5,977 bases of DNA from JAHHUH01 sp045123075 (GCA_045123075.1 JBGVIJ010000003.1:1-5977); one strand, 5' to 3'; shown: positions 1-5,769, counted from the first letter of the stretch. Translations and numbers: made by a program. Notes: a model not told the origin generated them from the letters alone.

Positions 1-1185
1 GCAATGAGTTTCCTTGATTTAGCTTATGTAGATTTGGGTATTGACCCCATCGCAGGCCTGAGAATTATTGACGCTCAAGATTTTGAAGCAGTAGCTGATG
101 CTGGCAAATATCCTTTAATGATTACCCAAGTTTATAGCCAACTGGTTGCTTCTGATTTAAAGATTGCTTTAATGGAAAACCTGGATGACGATTATGAAAT
201 TTTCTTCCTGCGCAACTTAGGCTTGCCCGATGAAGAATGTCGACCTGTGAAACTGTTTGAGCTTGATCGTCAACCTCACATCGACCATTTGACCAGTGCT
301 TATGTTCCTCCCCTGCCCGCTATGCCGGAAGGTTTGCTGGAATTTGGTGAGGATGAAGATGAAGTAGAAGTTTTTTCTGCAGAAGATGAATTGGTGGATA
401 CTAGCTCCTATAATGATGTGGATGTGCAACCTCTTGTTGATGTTATTCGTACGTTGCGCGAACCGGGTGGTTGTCCTTGGGATATTGAACAAACTCACAA
501 ATCTATTCGCAGCAATTTCATTGAAGAAGTTTATGAATACATTGAAGCAGTTGATAATGAAGACATCGCAGGTATGCGTGAAGAACTTGGCGATGTGCTT
601 ATGCAAGTAGTATTCCATGCACGCATGGCGGAAGAAGCAGGTAACTTTGATTTGCAAGAAGTTATAGACGAAGTTGTAGATAAACTTATCCGTAGACATC
701 CTCACGTGTTTGGCGATACCGAAGTTAGCGGTAGTGCAGAGGTCCTCGTAAATTGGGACGCTATTAAAAAACAAGAAAAAACCGAGCGTAAGAGTGCTCT
801 TGATGGTATTGCCCAAGGCTTGCCTGCGCTTTTGCGTGCTTATAAAATTCAAAGCAAAGCAGCTAAAGTAGGTTTTGATTGGCAAGATATTGAGCCTGTT
901 TGGGCAAAAGTGCAAGAAGAACTTGGAGAATTCCAAGAAGCTTTAGCAAGTGGCGATAAGGTTGCCGCTGAAAAAGAACTTGGCGATGTGCTCTTTGCCA
1001 TTGTAAATTATGCTCGTCATCACAAAATTGAACCTGAGGTTGCTTTGGAAGGAACTAACAATCGTTTCACCTCTCGCTTCCTGTTTGTGGAAGAACAAGT
1101 ACACAATAGCAGTAAGAATTGGCAAGATTTTACTTTAGATGAGCTTGATAAATTTTGGGATGAAGCTAAAAAACAAGAAAAGTAA
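1..1185 (+). CDS. mazG: YabN-type tetrapyrrole methylase/MazG nucleotide pyrophosphohydrolase fusion, 5' end cut off
   Basis: The frame is open to the first base, so the Met at base 4 is probably internal. Numbering from that Met gives 393 residues; full YabN proteins are nearly 500. Residues 1 to about 105 match the C-terminal half of the tetrapyrrole (corrin/porphyrin) methylase domain, ending in the typical LTSAYVPP stretch. An acidic linker follows (about 106-140). The first MazG domain begins at GCPWD (156-160) and has the Mg-binding pattern EEVYE (174-178) and EELGD (193-197), then RRHPHVFGD (230-238). A second MazG repeat carries EELGE (305-309) and EKELGD (323-328). MazG proteins hydrolyse nucleoside triphosphates to the monophosphate and pyrophosphate, removing aberrant nucleotides in the cytoplasm. 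The methylase half's substrate is not evident here. No clear terminator follows the stop, so some transcription may run on into hup. Family assignment is secure; the true start lies outside the window. Confidence 0.95.
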   Translation, partial: AMSFLDLAYVDLGIDPIAGLRIIDAQDFEAVADAGKYPLMITQVYSQLVASDLKIALMENLDDDYEIFFLRNLGLPDEECRPVKLFELDRQPHIDHLTSAYVPPLPAMPEGLLEFGEDEDEVEVFSAEDELVDTSSYNDVDVQPLVDVIRTLREPGGCPWDIEQTHKSIRSNFIEEVYEYIEAVDNEDIAGMREELGDVLMQVVFHARMAEEAGNFDLQEVIDEVVDKLIRRHPHVFGDTEVSGSAEVLVNWDAIKKQEKTERKSALDGIAQGLPALLRAYKIQSKAAKVGFDWQDIEPVWAKVQEELGEFQEALASGDKVAAEKELGDVLFAIVNYARHHKIEPEVALEGTNNRFTSRFLFVEEQVHNSSKNWQDFTLDELDKFWDEAKKQEK

Positions 1186-1245
1186 TATAAAAGGAAGAAA
1201 TGTGTAACTATTGTTTGGAGTACGGGAAAAAAAACTAATTTCTTA

Positions 1246-1274
1246 TAGACGAACAAGATTTATTTTGGTAGAAT
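1246..1274 (+). promoter_or_regulatory. Extended -10 promoter for hup
   Basis: A -35-like TAGACG (1246-1251, 4 of 6 to TTGACA) is followed after 17 bases by TAGAAT (1269-1274, 5 of 6 to TATAAT). The -10 is preceded by TGG (1266-1268), the TGN extension that offsets a weak -35. The predicted start is near 1281, giving HU mRNA a leader of about 140 bases. This is by inspection only. Confidence 0.6.
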
Positions 1275-1286
1275 AAGGCAGTAAAA

Positions 1287-1308
1287 TCTAGGAAAAGATT
1301 TTTCTAGA
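1287..1308 (+). promoter_or_regulatory. Hairpin at the 5' end of the hup leader
   Basis: TCTAGGAAA pairs with TTTTCTAGA across a four-base loop (AGAT): nine pairs including one G-U. It lies about six bases after the predicted hup transcription start. It has no following U-run, so it is not a terminator. A hairpin this close to an mRNA 5' end often protects against decay; that role here is inferred. Confidence 0.45.
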
Positions 1309-1421
1309 GAAAGTTAGGTCTCGGAATTCGATGTTTATGTGAGTTTCTGAGCTTTAAGTTGTTGGGAAGAAACCGTAAATATTGAGCAATAAGAACACGA
1401 ATTAACAAGGGGGATTTTAAA

Positions 1422-1694
1422 ATGAACAAAACTGAATTGATCACTGCTGTTGCAGAAAAAGCTGGCTTGACCAAAAAAGATGTAGAAAAAGCTGTTAATG
1501 CATTGTTGGATACCGTAAAAGAAGAAGTTGCTGCTGGTAAAAAAGTACAACTGATTGGTTTTGGTACTTTCGAAGCTCGTAGCCGTAAAGCTCGTACCGG
1601 CAAAAACCCGCGTACTGGCGAAGCTCTGAGCATTGAAGCTGCTACCGTTCCTGCTTTCAAAGCTGGTAAAGCTTTCAAAGAAGTTGTAAAATAA
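1422..1694 (+). CDS. hup: HU-family histone-like DNA-binding protein
   Basis: At 90 residues this is exactly the usual HU length. The N-terminal helices (MNKTELITAVAEKAGLTKKD, then about 21-38) form the dimerisation body. The family signature GFGTFE is at 46-51. The DNA-binding arm ARTGKNPRTGE (57-67) contains the proline (63) that intercalates and bends DNA. HU works as a dimer that binds DNA with little sequence preference, compacting the nucleoid and helping replication, recombination and repair. The start is supported by a strong ribosome site AAGGGGGA (1407-1414) eight bases upstream. It sits between its own promoter (1246-1274) and a strong terminator (1713-1748), so it is probably a monocistronic, highly expressed gene. 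Its codons are strongly biased (GCT, CGT, AAA, GAA), which fits high expression. It could be called hupA, hupB or hbs; the sequence alone does not settle the paralogue name. Confidence 0.97.
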   Translation: MNKTELITAVAEKAGLTKKDVEKAVNALLDTVKEEVAAGKKVQLIGFGTFEARSRKARTGKNPRTGEALSIEAATVPAFKAGKAFKEVVK

Positions 1695-1712
1695 TTAGCT
1701 TTAAGTTATATT

Positions 1713-1748
1713 GCGACTGGTTCTTAGAACCAGTCGCTTCTTTGTTAT
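1713..1748 (+). terminator. Rho-independent terminator after hup
   Basis: GCGACTGGTTC (1713-1723) pairs perfectly with GAACCAGTCGC (1727-1737) around a three-base loop, TTA. It is followed by the T-rich run TTCTTTGTTAT. The 11-bp stem lies 18 bases after the hup stop. The U-run is slightly interrupted but the stem is strong. Confidence 0.88.
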
Positions 1749-1749
1749 A

Positions 1750-1778
1750 TGGAACTTCTGAAGATTTTGTGTTACACT
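1750..1778 (+). promoter_or_regulatory. Extended -10 promoter for the divIC/ftsB-like gene
   Basis: TACACT (1773-1778) is preceded by TGT (1770-1772), an extended -10. A weak -35 candidate, TGGAAC (1750-1755), lies 17 bases upstream. The predicted start is near 1785, directly after the hup terminator, giving a leader of about 30 bases. The isolated position between a terminator and a gene supports it. Confidence 0.55.
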
Positions 1779-1815
1779 AAAAATGTGAAGAAACTTGCGA
1801 GAAAGGTGGTAGCAA

Positions 1816-2124
1816 ATGCAAAAGCGTAAGAAACGTGGCAATAAATTGTTTACATACATATTGGGCATTGTGGTTTTAGCTTGCTTAGTTATCATCGCTC
1901 AGCAGGAATATAAAATCTACCAGTTAAAACAAGAAAAGGCTGCTGCTGAAGCTCGCATTGAAGCGTTGAACGAAAAGCATGCTAATCTTGAAGCAGAACG
2001 TAAGAAACTGGATGACCCTAAGTATTTGGAAAAACTGGCACGTGAAGACTATAATATGGTAGGAAAAAATGAAGTGCCTCTTTTCATCGTAGACGAGAAG
2101 AAGGCTGCTAAAGAACCTAAATGA
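1816..2124 (+). CDS. divIC: Septum formation initiator family protein (DivIC/FtsB-like)
   Basis: This 102-residue single-pass membrane protein has the layout of the DivIC/FtsB family. A short basic cytoplasmic tail (MQKRKKRGNK) is followed by one transmembrane helix (about 11-28) and an extracytoplasmic coiled coil (about 30-66, rich in Lys, Glu and Ala). Then comes the family motif region DPKYLEKLAREDYNMVGKNE (67-86), and a charged tail. Such proteins join FtsL and DivIB/FtsQ in the divisome and help activate septal peptidoglycan synthesis. Its place between hup and an S1-domain gene is that of divIC in Bacillus, hence the symbol, although the short sequence could equally be labelled ftsB. 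The ATG is preceded by AAAGGTGG (1802-1809) at six bases. It has its own promoter and terminator. The S4-domain gene rqcP (yabO), often found just upstream, is missing from the 121-base gap. Confidence 0.88.
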   Translation: MQKRKKRGNKLFTYILGIVVLACLVIIAQQEYKIYQLKQEKAAAEARIEALNEKHANLEAERKKLDDPKYLEKLAREDYNMVGKNEVPLFIVDEKKAAKEPK

Positions 2125-2126
2125 TG

Positions 2127-2164
2127 AACGCCGTTGGTGAAAATACCAAAGGCGTTTTGTTTTC
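2127..2164 (+). terminator. Rho-independent terminator after the divIC/ftsB-like gene
   Basis: AACGCC (2127-2132) pairs with GGCGTT (2151-2156). A single G/A mismatch separates this from an inner stem, TTGGT (2134-2138) with ACCAA (2145-2149), around a GAAAAT loop. The run TTTTGTTTT follows. The stem begins two bases after the stop codon. Confidence 0.85.
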
Positions 2165-2169
2165 TCCTG

Positions 2170-2212
2170 TTGACACTGGGAATTTCAAAAGAGTATAATA
2201 AGACGGTATAAT
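2170..2212 (+). promoter_or_regulatory. Two overlapping sigma-A-type promoters for the S1-domain gene
   Basis: The first promoter has a perfect TTGACA (2170-2175) and a perfect TATAAT (2194-2199), 18 bases apart. Thirteen bases further on is a second perfect TATAAT (2207-2212), whose -35 would be TTCAAA (2184-2189, 4 of 6) at 17 bases. Predicted starts are near 2206 and 2219, giving leaders of about 34 and 21 bases. The first is the best-matching promoter in the window. Confidence 0.8.
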
Positions 2213-2220
2213 GATTTTTT

Positions 2221-2227
2221 AAGGGGG
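2221..2227 (+). promoter_or_regulatory. Ribosome binding site of the S1-domain gene, long spacing
   Basis: AAGGGGG can pair along all seven bases with the 16S tail, with one G-U. It lies 12 bases before the ATG at 2240, longer than the usual 5-9. The same AAGGGGGAT string precedes hup (1407-1415). No nearer site or alternative start is visible. Confidence 0.6.
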
Positions 2228-2239
2228 ATAATTTTCTCT

Positions 2240-2683
2240 ATGTCACTTGAAGTAGGTGCAATTGTAGAAGGTGAAGTTTCCGGCATCACCAATTTTGGCG
2301 CTTTTGTTCAATTGCCGGAAGGAAAAGTGGGCTTGATTCACATTTCCGAAGTATCCAATGTTTATGTTAAAGATGTACGTGAATTCTTGAAAGAACACGA
2401 CAAAGTTAAAGTAAAAGTGTTGTCCATTGATGAGCGTGGCAAAATTGGCTTGTCCATTAAACAGCTTACTCCGCCTCCTGCTCCTCAACTGAAGCCCCAA
2501 CGTCCGCAAGTTGAAAATAGAGAACGTCGTGGCCCTCGTCCGCAAGTTGCTAAAGTGGCTCCGACTCTTTCCTTTGAAGATAAATTGTCCAAATTTTTGA
2601 AAGACAGCGATGATCGTATGCTGGATTTGAAACGTAATACTGAATCTAAACGTGGTGGCCGTGGCGCTAAACGCGAAAGATAA
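2240..2683 (+). CDS. yabR: S1-domain RNA-binding protein of the YabR / general stress protein 13 type
   Basis: The 147-residue protein starts with one S1 (OB-fold) RNA-binding domain, about 4-76. It shows the usual S1 marks: GEVSGITNFGAFV (11-23), GLIHISE (31-37), and the closing strand with KIGLSIK (68-74). A Pro/Arg-rich linker follows (about 77-108). The tail SFEDKLSKFLKDSDDRMLDL (111-130), then KRNTESKRGGRG (131-142), is very typical of Firmicutes YabR proteins and strongly basic. Members are thought to bind RNA or ribosomes and affect translation or mRNA stability; the exact target cannot be read from the sequence. The gene sits in the yabR position downstream of divIC and upstream of tilS. 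Near-consensus promoters suggest abundant expression. The symbol follows the Bacillus orthologue by position and domain layout. Confidence 0.9.
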   Translation: MSLEVGAIVEGEVSGITNFGAFVQLPEGKVGLIHISEVSNVYVKDVREFLKEHDKVKVKVLSIDERGKIGLSIKQLTPPPAPQLKPQRPQVENRERRGPRPQVAKVAPTLSFEDKLSKFLKDSDDRMLDLKRNTESKRGGRGAKRER

Positions 2684-2692
2684 TTTGTAATT

Positions 2693-2725
2693 AGGGCACT
2701 CGTCAAGAGTGCCTTTCATTTTCTT
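2693..2725 (+). terminator. Terminator-like hairpin between the S1 gene and tilS
   Basis: GGCACTC (2695-2701) pairs with GAGTGCC (2707-2713) around the loop GTCAA. The stem extends outward by a G-U and an A-T pair. An interrupted T-rich run follows (TTTCATTTTCTT, 2714-2725) and ends where the tilS ribosome site begins. It may be a partial terminator that lets some transcription into tilS. Confidence 0.65.
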
Positions 2726-2730
2726 AGGAG
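2726..2730 (+). promoter_or_regulatory. Ribosome binding site fixing the tilS start
   Basis: AGGAG lies five bases before the ATG at 2736. The in-frame GTG at 2709, which would give nine more residues, falls in the 3' arm of the preceding hairpin and has no ribosome site. The ATG is therefore preferred. Confidence 0.85.
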
Positions 2731-2735
2731 TTTGT

Positions 2736-3722
2736 ATGCAAGTACATCCCGTTGTTAAAAAAGTTTATAATGCATTAAAAGAGTACATTCCTCAAGGTGC
2801 TTGTCTGCTACTTGCCGTAAGTGGTGGTGCTGACTCCATGGCGTTGGCTGATGGTGTGCTACAACTTGTAGATGAAGGATACTGCTCTGCTCACGTTTTG
2901 CACGTTGAACATGGCTTGCGTGGTGAAGAAGCTTTGGCAGATGCAGAACTGGTTCGCAAGTTCTGCACTGAGAAAGGCCTTGCCTTTGCTTGCGTTCATG
3001 TTGACGTGAATGGTTACGCGCAAAGTAAGAAGCTTTCTACGGAAGAAGCTGCTCGTAAATTGCGTTACGCTGCTCTTGAAGAAAAAGCACAAGAGTTAGA
3101 GGCAGACTTCATCCTGACTGCTCACCACAGCGATGACCAAGCAGAAACAGTTTTGTTGAAACTGCTACGCGGTGCAGGAACAGAAGGCTTAAGCGGTATG
3201 AAGGTGCGTAGTGGTAAAATCCTGCGACCTCTTTTGCATTTGACAAGGGAGCATTTGGAAAACTACTGTGCCTTGCAAAATATAAGCTGTTGCTACGATA
3301 GTAGTAACGATGATTTGCATTACACTCGTAATAGAATTAGAAGAGAACTTTTACCCTACTTAGAAAATAACTTTAACCCTGCCATCAAAAAAGCTGTGGT
3401 GCAAAGCGCAGGAATTTTACAGGAAGACGATGACTGTTTAACTCAAATGGCACAGGAAAAATTCCAAGCTTTAGCTAAGCATACTGATGATGGGGTTGTC
3501 CTTAATGTTCGCAAATGGCAGGATGTACCTACTGCTTTACGCAAAAGAATTTTACGTCAAGCTTATTTTCTTGCCGGTGGCAAGGAGCTTGGCTATAGAC
3601 ACACAGAAGCGTTAGATGTGTTGTGCTTAAGGAAAACCAGTGGCAAATATTTACAGTTGCCACAAAAAATGCAAGCCTTCTACCAACGTGGAAGCTTGAT
3701 CATTAAATATTGTCTTAAATAA
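2736..3722 (+). CDS. tilS: tRNA(Ile)-lysidine synthase, short form
   Basis: TilS uses ATP to attach lysine to the wobble cytidine of tRNA-Ile (CAU anticodon), so that it reads AUA and is charged with isoleucine. The 328-residue protein has the N-type PP-loop SGGADS (29-34), the HVEHGLRGE segment (56-64), AHHSDDQAET (129-138) with LLRGAGTEGLSGM (143-155), RPLL (164-167), and the DSSN...YTRNRIRRELLPYLE region (188-210) typical of TilS. A helical substrate-binding region follows (about 215-300), then a short SGKYLQLP strand segment (302-309). It ends at about the point where the C-terminal TilS domain normally starts. B. subtilis TilS is about 470 residues and E. coli about 430, while the Aquifex enzyme is similarly short. 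All catalytic motifs are intact, so the gene looks functional. No promoter is evident in the gap; transcription probably comes from the S1-gene promoters through the hairpin. hpt, commonly next, is absent. Confidence 0.93.
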   Translation: MQVHPVVKKVYNALKEYIPQGACLLLAVSGGADSMALADGVLQLVDEGYCSAHVLHVEHGLRGEEALADAELVRKFCTEKGLAFACVHVDVNGYAQSKKLSTEEAARKLRYAALEEKAQELEADFILTAHHSDDQAETVLLKLLRGAGTEGLSGMKVRSGKILRPLLHLTREHLENYCALQNISCCYDSSNDDLHYTRNRIRRELLPYLENNFNPAIKKAVVQSAGILQEDDDCLTQMAQEKFQALAKHTDDGVVLNVRKWQDVPTALRKRILRQAYFLAGGKELGYRHTEALDVLCLRKTSGKYLQLPQKMQAFYQRGSLIIKYCLK

Positions 3723-3727
3723 AAATA

Positions 3728-3756
3728 TTGTGTTCTTAGGCTGGCTATACTATAAT
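3728..3756 (+). promoter_or_regulatory. Promoter for ftsH
   Basis: A perfect TATAAT (3751-3756) is preceded at 17 bases by a weak -35, TTGTGT (3728-3733, 3 of 6). The predicted start is near 3763, giving a leader of about 33 bases. It lies in the 73-base gap after tilS, where no terminator is seen, so ftsH may also receive read-through from tilS. Confidence 0.55.
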
Positions 3757-3770
3757 ATTTCTTTAGTATA
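3746..3770 (+). repeat. Inverted repeat around the ftsH promoter -10 and start site
   Basis: TATACTA (3746-3752) and TAGTATA (3764-3770) are perfect inverted repeats, seven bases each, separated by 11 bases. The left arm overlaps the -10 element and the pair brackets the predicted transcription start. It could be an operator, or chance in an AT-rich gap. Confidence 0.4.
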
Positions 3771-3781
3771 TACATAGTAGA

Positions 3782-3787
3782 AGGAGG
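3782..3787 (+). promoter_or_regulatory. Ribosome binding site supporting a TTG start for ftsH
   Basis: A consensus AGGAGG lies eight bases before TTG at 3796. The next in-frame ATG is codon 14, inside the first transmembrane helix, and has no comparable site. The TTG start is therefore favoured. Confidence 0.88.
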
Positions 3788-3795
3788 ATTCGGTC

Positions 3796-5670
3796 TTGAC
3801 TAAATTTTTTAAGAACGTAGTCTTTTATCTGCTGATGATTATGGTCGTAATCGGTATGTTTGATTATTATTCCGCTGCTCCTGTGAAGCAAACGGATCTT
3901 AGTTATACTAAATTCTTGCAACAGGTTGATGAGGATAAAATTAAGCAAGTTACCATTGTAGATAACATCATCAGTGGCAAATTGAGTGATGGTAAAGAAT
4001 TTACCACCGTAGTACCTAATAATGATGCAAATTTGATTTCCAAATTGCAGGCTAAAAATGTTGATATTAAAGCGGAACTTCCGCCTCAACCCCCTTGGTG
4101 GACTGGTATTCTTAGTAGCGTATTGCCTATGTTGTTGATTGTTGGCTTGTGGTTTATGATGATGAACAATCAAGGCGGCGGTGGTGGTCGTGTGATGAAT
4201 TTCGGTAAAAGCCGTGCTCGTCGTTACGATGAAGATAAAATTAAAGTAACATTTAAAGATGTTGCTGGTGCTGCTGAAGCTAAACAAGAACTGCAAGAGG
4301 TTGTTGAATTCTTAAAAGAACCTCAAAAATATAATGAACTTGGTGCTAAAATTCCCAAAGGCGTATTGCTATATGGCCCTCCAGGTACTGGTAAAACCTT
4401 GTTGGCGAAAGCAGTTGCAGGTGAAGCAGGCGTTCCTTTCTTTAGCATCTCCGGTTCTGATTTCGTAGAAATGTTTGTAGGTGTAGGTGCTTCTCGTGTA
4501 CGCGACTTGTTCGAGCAAGCTAAGAAAAGCGCTCCCTGCATCGTATTCATTGATGAAATCGATGCAGTTGGTCGTCAACGTGGTGCTGGTTTAGGTGGCG
4601 GTCATGACGAACGCGAACAAACCTTGAATCAATTGTTGGTTGAAATGGATGGCTTCGGTGCTAACGAAGGCATTATTATGATTGCTGCTACTAACCGTCC
4701 TGACATTCTGGATCCGGCACTGCTGCGTCCTGGTCGCTTTGACCGTCAAATCGTAGTAGATCGTCCTGACATTAAAGGTCGTACTGAAATCTTGAAAGTT
4801 CACGTTAAAGGCAAACCTATGGCTGAAGACGTAGAACTGGAAGTAATTGCTCAACGCACTCCTGGTTTTACTGGTGCAGACTTGAGCAACTTGGTAAACG
4901 AAGCTGCTTTGATGGCTGCTCGTAAAAACAAAAAGAAAATCAATATGCCGGAAATGGAAGAAGCTGCTGAACGCGTTATCATGGGACCGGAACGTAAGAG
5001 CCGTGTTATCAGCGATAATGAAAAACGTCTCACCGCTTACCACGAAGGTGGTCACACTATCGTAGGTATGCTCCTCGAACATACTGATCCGGTACATAAA
5101 GTAACTATTATTCCGCGTGGTCGTGCAGGCGGTTACACCTTAAGCTTGCCCAAGGAAGACCGTTACTATGCAACTCGTAGTGAAATGTTGGACGAATTGA
5201 AAGTACTCCTTGGCGGTCGCGTAGCGGAAGCTTTGGTACTGAAAGAAATCTCCAGTGGTGCAAGCAATGACTTGCAACGTGCTACTGCCCTCGCTCGTCA
5301 AATGATTTGCGAATACGGTATGAGTGAAAAAATTGGTCCTGTAACCTTTGGCCATCGTCAAGACCAAGTATTCTTAGGTCGTGACATTGCTCGTGATAAA
5401 GATTACAGTGAAGAAGTTGCTGCCGAAATCGATAAGGAAGTACGTGCTTTCCTCGATGATGCTTATGCTGCAACTGAAAAACTGCTCAATGAAAATATGG
5501 ATAAACTCCATTTGATTGCACAAGCTTTGATTGAACGCGAAACCCTTGAAAAAGAAGAAATTGCTGACATTGTAAATCATGGTCGCATTCTTACCAAGGA
5601 AGAACGTGAAGCAATGGAAGCTGCTTCTGACCCTGTGGTTGGAGCATTGACTGCTTCTGAAGAAGTATAA
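3796..5670 (+). CDS. ftsH: ATP-dependent membrane zinc metalloprotease FtsH
   Basis: FtsH is a membrane-anchored hexameric AAA+ protease that extracts and degrades misassembled membrane proteins and some cytoplasmic regulators. The 624-residue length is typical. The opening TKFFKNVVFYLL leads into transmembrane helix 1 (about 5-22), followed by an extracytoplasmic domain and helix 2 (about 104-122). After a Gly-rich linker come the AAA+ motifs: Walker A GPPGTGKT (194-201), pore loop MFVGVG (226-231), Walker B VFIDEID (250-256), and the second region of homology ATNRPDILDPALLRPGRFD (298-316) with its arginine fingers. The protease has the zinc motif HEGGH (416-420) and the third ligand Asp492 in GASNDLQRAT. 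The usual motif is HEAGH; the Gly keeps HEXXH and should still bind zinc. Translation starts at TTG. A strong terminator closes the unit. Family assignment is certain. Confidence 0.98.
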   Translation: MTKFFKNVVFYLLMIMVVIGMFDYYSAAPVKQTDLSYTKFLQQVDEDKIKQVTIVDNIISGKLSDGKEFTTVVPNNDANLISKLQAKNVDIKAELPPQPPWWTGILSSVLPMLLIVGLWFMMMNNQGGGGGRVMNFGKSRARRYDEDKIKVTFKDVAGAAEAKQELQEVVEFLKEPQKYNELGAKIPKGVLLYGPPGTGKTLLAKAVAGEAGVPFFSISGSDFVEMFVGVGASRVRDLFEQAKKSAPCIVFIDEIDAVGRQRGAGLGGGHDEREQTLNQLLVEMDGFGANEGIIMIAATNRPDILDPALLRPGRFDRQIVVDRPDIKGRTEILKVHVKGKPMAEDVELEVIAQRTPGFTGADLSNLVNEAALMAARKNKKKINMPEMEEAAERVIMGPERKSRVISDNEKRLTAYHEGGHTIVGMLLEHTDPVHKVTIIPRGRAGGYTLSLPKEDRYYATRSEMLDELKVLLGGRVAEALVLKEISSGASNDLQRATALARQMICEYGMSEKIGPVTFGHRQDQVFLGRDIARDKDYSEEVAAEIDKEVRAFLDDAYAATEKLLNENMDKLHLIAQALIERETLEKEEIADIVNHGRILTKEEREAMEAASDPVVGALTASEEV

Positions 5671-5676
5671 AAATTT

Positions 5677-5709
5677 AAACGCACTCACTGAAAAGTGGGT
5701 GCGTTTTTT
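5677..5709 (+). terminator. Rho-independent terminator after ftsH
   Basis: ACGCACTCACT (5679-5689) pairs with AGTGGGTGCGT (5694-5704), with one G-U pair, around a GAAA tetraloop. Flanking A and T bases can extend the stem. Six T bases follow (5704-5709). This is the strongest terminator in the window. Confidence 0.93.
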
Positions 5710-5714
5710 ATTAC

Positions 5715-5743
5715 TTGACTTTCGGTTAACCAAAGTTTAAACT
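5715..5743 (+). promoter_or_regulatory. Promoter for birA
   Basis: TTGACT (5715-5720, 5 of 6) and TAAACT (5738-5743, 4 of 6) are spaced by 17 bases, right after the ftsH terminator. The predicted start is near 5750, leaving a leader of about 20 bases that includes the ribosome site GGAGGT (5757-5762). Confidence 0.65.
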
Positions 5744-5751
5744 GGGGTTAA
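5726..5751 (+). promoter_or_regulatory. Probable BirA operator overlapping the birA promoter
   Basis: TTAACC (5726-5731), 14 bases, then GGTTAA (5746-5751) matches the arm sequence and spacing recalled for BirA operators in Firmicutes (TTGTTAACC, N14-15, GGTTAACAA). The central ten bases AGTTTAAACT (5734-5743) form a second palindrome with the same centre, so 11 of 13 base pairs are symmetric. The central palindrome contains the promoter -10. A bound BirA-biotinyl-AMP dimer would block RNA polymerase, giving negative autoregulation. The role is inferred. Confidence 0.6.
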
Positions 5752-5769
5752 TAAATGGAGGTAAATACC

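Noticed and set aside
217..936. A 239-codon minus-strand open frame opposite mazG
   Set aside because: It lies wholly over a conserved coding region, its product is rich in Phe, Asn and His as expected from reverse-reading this codon bias, and it has no recognisable domain.
1195..1244. A possible terminator after mazG from AAGAAA (1195-1200) and TTTCTT (1239-1244)
   Set aside because: Six A/T-rich pairs with a 38-base loop and no U-run would not terminate.
1281..1421. A riboswitch or T-box in the hup leader
   Set aside because: No T-box sequence, terminator/antiterminator pair or known riboswitch core could be recognised; only simple stems are present.
1350..1707. The 11-base string AGCTTTAAGTT occurs on both sides of hup (1350-1360 and 1697-1707)
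   Set aside because: It is short, AT-rich and occurs only twice, with no element structure between the copies; chance is a sufficient explanation.
2709..2735. GTG at 2709 as the tilS start
   Set aside because: It falls in the 3' arm of the preceding hairpin and has no ribosome site, whereas ATG at 2736 has AGGAG five bases upstream.
3763..4296. A 177-codon minus-strand open frame opposite the ftsH 5' end, with others at 4591-5097 and 5374-5733
   Set aside because: These are shadows of the strongly biased ftsH codons, with low-complexity products and no family resemblance.
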